Shown: positions 17,537 to 25,500 of the stretch, piece after piece
Numbering within the stretch: the stretch's first letter is position 1
How the letters are laid out: the number at the start of each line of letters is the position of its first letter
Position numbers and translations under genes: made by a program
Source: Flavivirga eckloniae
Lineage (GTDB): Bacteria; Bacteroidota; Bacteroidia; Flavobacteriales; Flavobacteriaceae
DNA length: 64,000 nt
Direction: 5' to 3'
Assembly (NCBI RefSeq): GCF_002886045.1
Contig: NZ_CP025791.1
Span: forward strand, 434,001 to 498,000
The notes under the pieces: model-generated
The model's input: only the letters and a program-made list of their open reading frames with translations
Database searches by the model: none
What the model was told of the DNA's origin: nothing

Positions 17537-18730
17537 TTAAATACCCGATTTAATAATCTCGGCCATTTTACTCGCTCTTTCTTTTACTTCTGCTTCCGTC
17601 CACGATAGCTTTATTAAACAAGAAATGTTTCTACCAATATAATGATCAGACTGGGTGAATTCTTTTGTCTTTAAGTAGCTAAGTCCTTCTTTAATTTCTG
17701 AAGAAATTGGAAATAACGATTTCAAATTCGTTAAATGATCCCATTTTCTAATATAGTGCCAATTATTATCGTAATAATGAAAACAGGCATCTACTCCATT
17801 TTGTTTAAAAGCTTCCGACACTTTTCGAGCAGTTTCCAAATCTGGTAAAAAGAAATTCAAAAATGCACAACTCTCCTCCCCTCCTTCTGGTACAGTTCTA
17901 AAAGTTACCTCGGGAATTTCAGACAAAGCGTCTCTAAGTATTGAAAAATTCTTCTTTTGAATCTCTAAAAACTCCGGTAACCGCTTTATTTGTGCCAAAC
18001 CTACGGCCGAATGTAATTCAGAAATTCTAAAATTATATCCTAAAAAAGGGTGTGTTTCTGCTCCTCTATCATTACCCACATGATCATGACCATGATCGCT
18101 ATAATGATCTGCATTAGTATAATAGGTTTCATTATTTGTAATAACCGCACCACCTTCTCCACAGGTAATCGTTTTTACAAAATCAAAGGAAAAGCAACCA
18201 AGGTCTCCTACACTCCCTAGAGACTTACCTTTATAGCTTCCTCCTATGGCCTGGCAGGCATCTTCTACCAATAATAAATTGTGCTTATTACAAATAGCCT
18301 GTATAGCATCCATATGCCCCATGCTTCCACACATCTGTACAACCATGACAGCTTTTGTTTTTGGAGTAATCGCAGCTTCAACAGCCTTTGGATCTACTGC
18401 AAGCGTATCGTCAATATCGACTAAAACGGGAACTGCGCCTAGCATCATTATAGCTTCAAAACTCGCCACAAATGTAAACACTGGCATAATAACTTCGTCT
18501 CCAGCTCCAACGCCAGCAGAAGCCAATGCAACCGAAACGGCAGCTGTACCACTCGAAACTAGTTGTACGTGTTTTGTTTTAAACGACGCTTGTAAAGCTG
18601 TTTCAAGTTCTTTAGATTTCCAATGACCGTTGCGCATACCATCAAAACCATAGCGCATTAAAACACCGTTATCTAACACATCGTTAACTTCCTTTCGTTC
18701 TAATTCTCCAAATAATTCAAATCCTGGCAT
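17537..18730 (-). CDS. DegT/DnrJ/EryC1/StrS-family aminotransferase
   Basis: 397 residues. It is a fold-type I PLP enzyme: SSGTAAVSVALAS (phosphate site), VFTFVASFEA, VEDACQAIGGSYKG with the ring-binding Asp, and the Schiff-base lysine K186 in SFDFVKTITCGEGGAV. The C-terminal domain contains NFRISELHSAVGLAQIKRL. Such enzymes aminate keto-sugars in surface glycan or antibiotic pathways, and some are dehydratases; the Lys means aminotransferase. There are no sugar-nucleotide genes beside it, so the substrate is unknown. Confidence 0.92.
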   Translation of the reverse strand: MPGFELFGELERKEVNDVLDNGVLMRYGFDGMRNGHWKSKELETALQASFKTKHVQLVSSGTAAVSVALASAGVGAGDEVIMPVFTFVASFEAIMMLGAVPVLVDIDDTLAVDPKAVEAAITPKTKAVMVVQMCGSMGHMDAIQAICNKHNLLLVEDACQAIGGSYKGKSLGSVGDLGCFSFDFVKTITCGEGGAVITNNETYYTNADHYSDHGHDHVGNDRGAETHPFLGYNFRISELHSAVGLAQIKRLPEFLEIQKKNFSILRDALSEIPEVTFRTVPEGGEESCAFLNFFLPDLETARKVSEAFKQNGVDACFHYYDNNWHYIRKWDHLTNLKSLFPISSEIKEGLSYLKTKEFTQSDHYIGRNISCLIKLSWTEAEVKERASKMAEIIKSGI

Positions 18731-18793
18731 AAATAATATTTTGTTGTTTTTATAAAGCTGTCTAAATATGACTTCTTAAACAGCCCGTTTAGT

Positions 18794-19423
18794 TTATAAT
18801 TCAATAATCGCGTCTTTAATTGGTTTTCTAACTTTTTCAAATTCAGAAAACATATCATCATCAGCCCTGTATCCTACAGGTAATAGCAATACAGATTTTA
18901 GTTTCATTGTATCCAATCCCAAAGCGGCATCAAATTTATCTGGTAAAAACCCTTCCATCGGGCATGAGTCTATACGCTCTACAGCACATACCGTCATTAA
19001 ATTACCTAATGCAATATAAGCTTGGTTTTTAGACCATTGCTGACGTTCTTCTACAGACATTTTTTTCATATAATTAATAAGATCCAATCTATAGGGGTCT
19101 AAAATCTTTTCGGATGTTCCTCTAATAGATTTGATGTTATTGTAATACGTATTAACATCTTCCTCATGAATATTATCTTGTATACAGATTACAAATAAAT
19201 GAGAAGCATCTAAAACCTGTTTCTGGTTAAATGCATGCTTAACCAATGGTGTTCTTAAGGCTTCATCCTCTACAACTATTAACTTGATAGTTTGAAGTCC
19301 GAAAGAAGTAGCCGTTAAATTAAAAGCTTCTTTTAAAGTGTTAAGCTTCTCGTTTGATAGTTTCTTATTGCTATCAAACTTTTTAGTAGCATAACGCCAT
19401 TGTAATTGTTTTATAGTATCCAT
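18794..19423 (-). CDS. NAD(P)H-dependent nitroreductase-family oxidoreductase (NfsB-like)
   Basis: 209 residues with the flavin-binding nitroreductase layout: MDTIKQLQWRYATKKFDSNKKL at the N-terminus (WRYATKKFD binds FMN phosphate), QAYIALGNLMTVCAVERIDSCPMEGF in the middle, and LLPVGYRADDD near the C-terminus. It probably reduces quinones, nitroaromatics or related electrophiles using NAD(P)H. It stands alone between the aminotransferase gene and tRNA-Ser. Confidence 0.9.
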   Translation of the reverse strand: MDTIKQLQWRYATKKFDSNKKLSNEKLNTLKEAFNLTATSFGLQTIKLIVVEDEALRTPLVKHAFNQKQVLDASHLFVICIQDNIHEEDVNTYYNNIKSIRGTSEKILDPYRLDLINYMKKMSVEERQQWSKNQAYIALGNLMTVCAVERIDSCPMEGFLPDKFDAALGLDTMKLKSVLLLPVGYRADDDMFSEFEKVRKPIKDAIIEL

Positions 19424-19540
19424 TTCATTTTAATATTACGCAAAAATAAGGTTTTGAGATTTTGTTTTTTAAAATTTTAAGGGATAAAATAATCTGGTTC
19501 GGATGACGTGAAAATTATTTTTTAAAAAGTTTGCATTTTA

Positions 19541-19572
19541 TTTGAAAGAATTAAAAAAGGGTTCTATATTTG
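19541..19572 (+). promoter_or_regulatory. Bacteroidota-type promoter of tRNA-Ser
   Basis: A textbook match: TTTG at 19541-19544, 20-base spacer, TATATTTG at 19565-19572 (consensus TTTG-N19/20-TAnnTTTG). The tRNA begins 38 bases after the -7 box. Confidence 0.8.
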
Positions 19573-19610
19573 CACCCGCATTCAGGCAAATAGCTTGATG
19601 AGGCACTCAA

Positions 19611-19695
19611 GGAGAAATGGCAGAGTGGTCGAATGCGGCAGTCTTGAAAACTGTTGAGGGTCACACCTCCGGGGGTTCGAATCCCTCTTTCTCCG
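19611..19695 (+). tRNA. tRNA-Ser(TGA)
   Basis: 85 nt including the discriminator G. The acceptor stem GGAGAAA pairs with TTTCTCC. The anticodon stem-loop is GCAGT-CTTGAAA-ACTGT, giving anticodon TGA. A long variable arm (class II) follows, and the T loop contains GGTTCGAATCC. CCA is not encoded. Confidence 0.96.
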
Positions 19696-19697
19696 CA

Positions 19698-19731
19698 AAA
19701 ACCCTTGTAATCGTACGATTACAAGGGTTTT
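19698..19731 (+). terminator. Terminator of tRNA-Ser, near-continuous perfect palindrome
   Basis: A 34-base perfect palindrome (centre TCGT/ACGA) with no unpaired loop in DNA, followed by TGTTTTTT. It begins two bases after the tRNA and should be a strong Rho-independent terminator. Confidence 0.85.
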
Positions 19732-19841
19732 GTTTTTTAGCTGACAGTATCATTGACAATTAACGGATCAAGACATTTTATGAAAACTACATGTCGTTTT
19801 AATAGGTAAGAATTGGGTTATTTCCTTTTAAACTTATCATA

Positions 19842-19985
19842 TTAAAAGATATAAAGTCCCTACAAATAATATTGTCAAAAGAATTAGAAGAACAACTGGC
19901 ATCCTTGGAATCTTTTCCAACACCCCAAAATCGCTTCTTACTTGAATTACTAGTAAAACAACATTCATACTGGATTGGTATATGA
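19842..19985 (+). pseudogene. Possible gene remnant in the 19732-20060 gap
   Basis: The 330-base gap between the tRNA terminator and the GNAT-like gene has one open stretch without an ATG. It reads LKDIKSLQIILSKELEEQLA and continues to a TGA at 19983-19985. Composition looks protein-like (coiled-coil, then FPTPQNRFLLELLVKQHSYW). It may be the tail of a decayed regulator-type gene or a chance frame; no family was recognised. Confidence 0.25.
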
Positions 19986-20060
19986 ATGCAAATATAAGTT
20001 ACAAATTGATTTTAAAAATTAGCCTTTAAAACAGAATCAAAGGAGTTTATTTATATAAAC

Positions 20061-21227
20061 TTATCCAATGTTCGTTATTCTTTGAAAAGGTATATTCCCA
20101 TTAAAACTGTAACGATATGTTGTATGCTCTTTTGCTACTTCCCCCCCGACCTGTTTTATTACCATTAACATCTTTTTATTAAAATCTCCAATACCATTAA
20201 TCTCCAATATTGGGTACCTAGGGTATTCCTTTTGAATCATTTGGGCTGCTGCCATAATTAGTGCACCATCTAACCCTTTTCCTTGATGTTCTGGCACCAC
20301 ACCAAACACCAATCCCAACATTTTGTTATTTGTTTTTCTCCATTGGTGCCAAACAAATTTTAATTTGCCTATAATACCTAACTTTCCGTTTACATATTTT
20401 AAAACCTGATTCACCTCGGGGATGTTAATATAAAAAGCAACCGGGGCTTTTTTAAAATATGCAAACCAAATAATCTTTTCATCTATTATGGGGCGTAACT
20501 CTGCTATAATAGCACGTCCCTGCTCTAAAGATAACTCTGCCACTCCCTCATGGTTTACCCAAGCCTTATTATAAATATGCACAATATCTTCGGTATACTT
20601 ATCTATATGTTTTAGGTTCATATGCTCAAAATGATAGTTTTTATCCTTACTAAATATATCAGATTTGTACTTAATTCTGTGATGTAAAGGGTCTGCAGTA
20701 TTTCGTATAAAAGTATAATGCTTAAAGTACGTTTCAAAACCATAGTTTTCAAACAAATCCTTATAGTATGATAAATGATAATTACATCTGTAATTAGGTT
20801 CTAATTCAAATCCTTTGGTTAACAAACCCCACCATTTATCCCGATCTCCAAAATTTATGGGGCCATCCATGGCTTCCATACCTTTATTCTTCAACCATTC
20901 CTTAGAAGCATCTAAAAGCATGTTAGCAGCTTCTTGATTATTTATACATTCAAAAAAGCCAATCCCTCCTACTGGTGCTTCTCCATTTTTATATGCAATT
21001 CGGTAGTCTATAAAAGCGGCTATTCTGCCCACACACATACCATTATCCATTAAAATCCATCGAGTACAAACACCATTTTTAAAATTCTGGTTAACCTTTT
21101 CATTAAACACATCTTCAATATCCTTGTCTAAAGGCCGAATCCATGCCCTTTCTTCTTTATATAACCAAGTATGTAATTTAACAAACTCTTTTGCCTCCTT
21201 TGACGTTTTAACCTCAATTAACTTCAT
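20061..21227 (-). CDS. GNAT-like acyltransferase superfamily protein, unknown substrate
   Basis: 388 residues with no signal peptide. The C-terminal 120 residues have the GNAT acyl-CoA signature region (GLVFGVVPEHQGKGLDGALI), and an N-terminal half with MDNGMCVGRIAAFIDY and GPINFGDRDKWWGLL suggests a duplicated GNAT fold. Proteins of this length are common in Bacteroidota without known function. It starts from ATG at 21227 and has no close neighbour on its strand. Confidence 0.75.
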   Translation of the reverse strand: MKLIEVKTSKEAKEFVKLHTWLYKEERAWIRPLDKDIEDVFNEKVNQNFKNGVCTRWILMDNGMCVGRIAAFIDYRIAYKNGEAPVGGIGFFECINNQEAANMLLDASKEWLKNKGMEAMDGPINFGDRDKWWGLLTKGFELEPNYRCNYHLSYYKDLFENYGFETYFKHYTFIRNTADPLHHRIKYKSDIFSKDKNYHFEHMNLKHIDKYTEDIVHIYNKAWVNHEGVAELSLEQGRAIIAELRPIIDEKIIWFAYFKKAPVAFYINIPEVNQVLKYVNGKLGIIGKLKFVWHQWRKTNNKMLGLVFGVVPEHQGKGLDGALIMAAAQMIQKEYPRYPILEINGIGDFNKKMLMVIKQVGGEVAKEHTTYRYSFNGNIPFQRITNIG

Positions 21228-21296
21228 AACACACTTATTTTATTACGCATAGAATTGTTTTAAAAATTTTAATATCATGATTTAAAAGTAAATGAT

Positions 21297-21484
21297 CCTC
21301 GGGGCAAACGCACGAGGCATTCAATTGAAAATATTATTTATAAATTCCGAAGCAAGCTTCGTGGTATTAAACTTAAGATCCCGCCAGATACTGAAACAAG
21401 TTCAGCACAGGAAGCGGGATTAGTTCTACTTACTATTTTGAATGCTTTGCTTCGCAACTTTTCAAAATAGAGTTTCACTAATAA
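21297..21484 (+). repeat. Structured dispersed repeat, copy A (four successive hairpins)
   Basis: This ~190-base element has a second copy on the opposite strand at 35458-35636. Stems in order: CCTCG/CGAGG (21297-21317), CGAAGC/GCTTCG (21348-21361), ATCCCGC/GCGGGAT (21378-21420) and ATTTTGAA/TTCAAAAT (21435-21468), ending GAGTTTCACTAATAAA. Stems are kept in both copies while loops differ, and the second stem carries a C:G to T:A compensatory change. Copy A has extra bases in the third loop. There is no coding frame across it that resembles a protein. Confidence 0.75.
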
Positions 21485-21691
21485 AAAATGATTAAATATG
21501 TTACTATCGTTTTGGAACATTATACCAAAAACAGCATCCTTTTTTTTTGACCCAAAAATGATAATTACAAAGGCAGTAATTGTGGTTACTTTTTAAAACC
21601 ATACCACATGTAGGAAAGCAACTTGAATTCAAAAAACAAAAGAATACGTTTTAATTCTTTAGGCTAAACTAAATATTTTAACTAATTAAAA

Positions 21692-21851
21692 ATGAAAAAA
21701 CTTAAAACAATACAAAAAAATTCTGGTCGTTGGCAACACTAACAATAAAATAGCTCGCAATGCTTTCGAAAATAATGCTGTAAAGCACTTTGCAAAACAT
21801 GAGGTAATTGCAAAAGCTTCTTTAATTGAAAATAAACATAAATCCTTCTAA
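21692..21851 (+). pseudogene. Frameshifted fragment of a small signal-less protein
   Basis: The frame opens with ATG (MKKLKTIQK) and runs into an A7 tract at 21714-21720. Removing one A lets it continue as ILVVGNTNNKIARNAFENNA and on to HKSF before a TAA at 21849. The pattern resembles the start of Bacteroidota proteins beginning with a short hydrophobic strand and TPxNxxRxxFE-like motif, then stops. It is probably a decayed gene; the A7 tract could also be a phase-variable or sequencing slip, but the frame still ends early. Confidence 0.45.
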
Positions 21852-22503
21852 TACAATTATTTATACGTTTAAAATAAATTTTATTTAACACTTTTGTATT
21901 GTTATTTAAAAAGTATAGCAATACCAAACATAGAGTAATCTTGATAGAACCACTTTCCTTCTAAGTTCAATATCCAGGTAATTTTACTATACTAAAAAAA
22001 CAAACACGTTGCATACACGATTCAGCATTAGGATACCCCACTAATGCAGGGCAAACCTCTAATTGAAAGCGTTGTTATTTCAATAATAATGTACTACGCC
22101 TGCTTGTCAAAATGAATTACCAGTAGCAATATTAAATGCAAAGACATTTAAGAACCCTGTTCAGAATAAACCAGTTTCTCAATGAAAAAAGGTTTATCGA
22201 AAGGAACTACAACTAGTAATACATAAATCTTGTGCATTAATTAAAGAGACACAGGATGAATCAAACTCAAAAAAAGTAGAACTAAACACTTCTAATTTTG
22301 AGCTAGAAAGAGTATGCTGTAAACTAACCACAAAAAAGAAAAGAGAAATTAAGAATAGCTATAACCTATTCTTAAAACCTAATAAACATACACATTCAAG
22401 AAGATAGCCATGTGCTATAACGCCCCCTTCTTTATGGTTATAGTGAATGTTTTCTCGAAAATAGAAAACAACAAACCGCAATATATAAACACATAACACG
22501 ATC

Positions 22504-25500
22504 ATGAAATCAACCAACAAAAAGAAAAGAAATTGGGGCATCACTTTCTTTAAGAAAAACAATCGCAAACTTTACCTCATTATCATATTAGCATCACTTT
22601 CTATAGCGTTTAGATCATTTATACAAGTTTACGATGGCACCGCAGGCCCAGAAATGACAACCCAAACCTGGCCGGCGGGAACATTTTTAGCCAACTTCCC
22701 AGAAGGAGACAGAATTAGCACCTACCACCGTAACTATTTTTTTATGAATGGTCAGGCAGGAACCAGTGTTTGGGATATTTCCAATCCCACAGCACCAAAA
22801 AGAATACAATTTAGTAATGCAGCAAATAACGGTCATCGGTGGTGGAAACTGGAAGGCGATTTATTCTACAGGGAATATTCGGTACCAGAAGTTCAAGGAA
22901 CCGGATATAAATACCTCGATATTTCCAATGTGCTGGACAGAAAACCTGTAACCGCCTCAAGTATTTTATACAACGTAAACGATGGTCAGTCAAACTATGA
23001 CAATCTGGAAACATTTCCACACACTATAGACGGCAGCCGGGTTTTTGACATGAGAACTGGAGTACAGGTAGACGACATCCCCACTACTGTAGCTCTCCCA
23101 GACATTGTAGTACGCATTGGAAACTATGTTTTTTATGCCCCCCAAACCGGAGCCATTAGCGTATTTGATTTCGGAGATCCATTAAATATTAAATTCTTGG
23201 GATCGTTTGGTGGTAATGTACCACACGAGCAATATAGCACAGCAATCCAGTTATGGAGAAACCATCTTGTCTTTATGAGTGGTAACCAAGGCCCTGATGC
23301 TTTGGTAGGTTTCAATATTAGCGACCCCACCAATGTAACCAAAAGCTTTAGTTTACATTCCGATCAAATTACTTTAGGAAGGTATATGATTTTTCAGGAT
23401 GAATACGGATTCTCCGGACGATTTGACCGCGGCGTAAAGTTTAATTTTGAAACGATGCAGATCGCACAGGAATTTATACCGCCGTCTAGTGATGAAACGG
23501 TTCAGTTTATAGACAACCAATGGATGCCAATCGGCCATATTCTCGTTGCTAGCGGAGATGACAAAACCTCTATTTTCACACATCAAGACGGGTTAGACAT
23601 AAAACCGCCAACAGTGGGGCATCATTTTCCAGTATCGGGAGCAATAAATCAGCCACAAACCACCACATTAGGTTTTGTGATCAACGAAACCCTTAATGAT
23701 TTAACTGTAAACGACCAAACCATACAAGTAAGTCCATTAGGAGGCGCTCCTATCCAAGGCGATGTAACCACAACCTCCTATCAAGTTGTTAATTATGCTC
23801 CAAAACAAGCCTTGTTGCCAAACACCACATACGAAGTAAAATTTGTTGAGGGCGGTATAAAAGATGCCGTAGGAAACGGTATGGAAGAATACATCTTTTA
23901 TTTTACTACAGGAGGTGATACCACAAATCAATCTCCACAAATTACAGGGATTAATTTAAGCACCCCTTCCCCTATTACCATAAGTACCGGAGTAAATTTT
24001 ACTGCCAATGCTACAGACGCCGATGGAAACACACTGACCTATAGATGGGATTTTGGAGATGGTTCTCCAAAAACAGGATGGATCGGCAATACAACATCCC
24101 ATACCTACACCGAAGCCGGGAATTATTTAGTTCAGGTACAGGTATCAGATAATAATGGAGGGTTTATAGTCGGATCACAATCTATAGTTGTTGTACCAAA
24201 TTTACCTGTAAACTTACCTACGCAATCCGGGCCTATAACTGTAGATGCCACGAATAGAATTGTTTGGTCCGTTAATCCGGACAATAATACTGTAGCCCGA
24301 GTTAATGCAGATAACCTAACAAAAATCAACGAAGTAGCTGTTGGAAAAGACCCGGTAAATGTGGCTTTAGATGGTACGGGAAAAGCATGGATTACCTGTA
24401 GAGACTCCGATGAAGTCTACATTCTTAATACAAACGGTTCATTTCAAACCAAAATAGTTTTACCCAAAGGATCTCGCCCTTATGGTATCGTTTTCACTCC
24501 AGATGGCACGAGAGGCTTTATATCTGCCTTCGGATCGGGTAAACTTATAGAAGTTTCTCCTTCTACAAATACAATAACCAACACTATCGATATTGGCCCA
24601 ACACCAAGAGCTCTGGCAGTTACCAGCGATGGATCAAAATTGTTTGTAACCCGATTCATTTCACCAGATCTAGAAGGACAGGTTTGGGAAATCAACCTAA
24701 ATACATTCGCACTTACTAAAACCATTCCACTAGCCCTGGATAATTTTACAGTAGATAACGGAAATGCGGGCAGAGGCTTACCAAATTATGTGGCAGGAAT
24801 AGCCATTAACCCAGATAACTCATCAGCCTGGTCTGTAGCCAAAAAAGATAATATTCTTAGGGGACTTGCCAGAGATGGAAAACCTATGACTTTTGATAAC
24901 GCTGTTCGTACGGCAATCTCTCCAATAAATCTAACAACAAGCACAGAGGAACTTACAAAGCGATTGGATATTGATAATCACGGACAACCTTCCTCGGCTT
25001 TGTATACCCCAACTGGCAACTACCTTTTCATCACCATGCAAGGCAATAACAGAATTGTTGTAATCGACCCTAAAAAGGGATTAGAACTCTTAAAAAAAGA
25101 TGTAGGCAAAGCACCTCAGGGCATAGCGATAGATCCAACCACCAATAGGGTTTTTGTAAAAAACTTTATGAGTAGAAACGTGACTGTTTTTGATGCTTCG
25201 GAAATGATTACAACAGGAAGTACCACCTTGACCGAATTAGCTACTATTAGTACAGTTAGCAGTGAAACATTAAGCCCTGTAGTACTTAAAGGGAAACAAA
25301 TATTTTATGACGCTGCCGATTTAAGAATGGGAACCGATGGTTACATTAGCTGTGTTAGTTGCCATAGCGACGGTACTCAGGACGGACGGACATGGGATTT
25401 CACAGACCGTGGTGAAGGATTACGAAATACCATTTCCTTAGTTGGTAGAGCTGGTACAGGACATGGAAGGGTGCATTGGAGTGCAAATTTTGATGAAATT

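Larger units (their letters stand above)
21228..22503. other. 1.3 kb non-coding, decayed region upstream of the giant cytochrome gene
   Basis: No intact gene is supported. Contents are the structured repeat (21297-21484), a poly-T tract at 21540-21549, a frameshifted fragment (21692-21851), and stretches around 22000-22390 with short protein-like frames broken by stops. The promoter of the 1931-codon gene should lie at the right end, but no clear TAnnTTTG was found near it. Confidence 0.6.
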
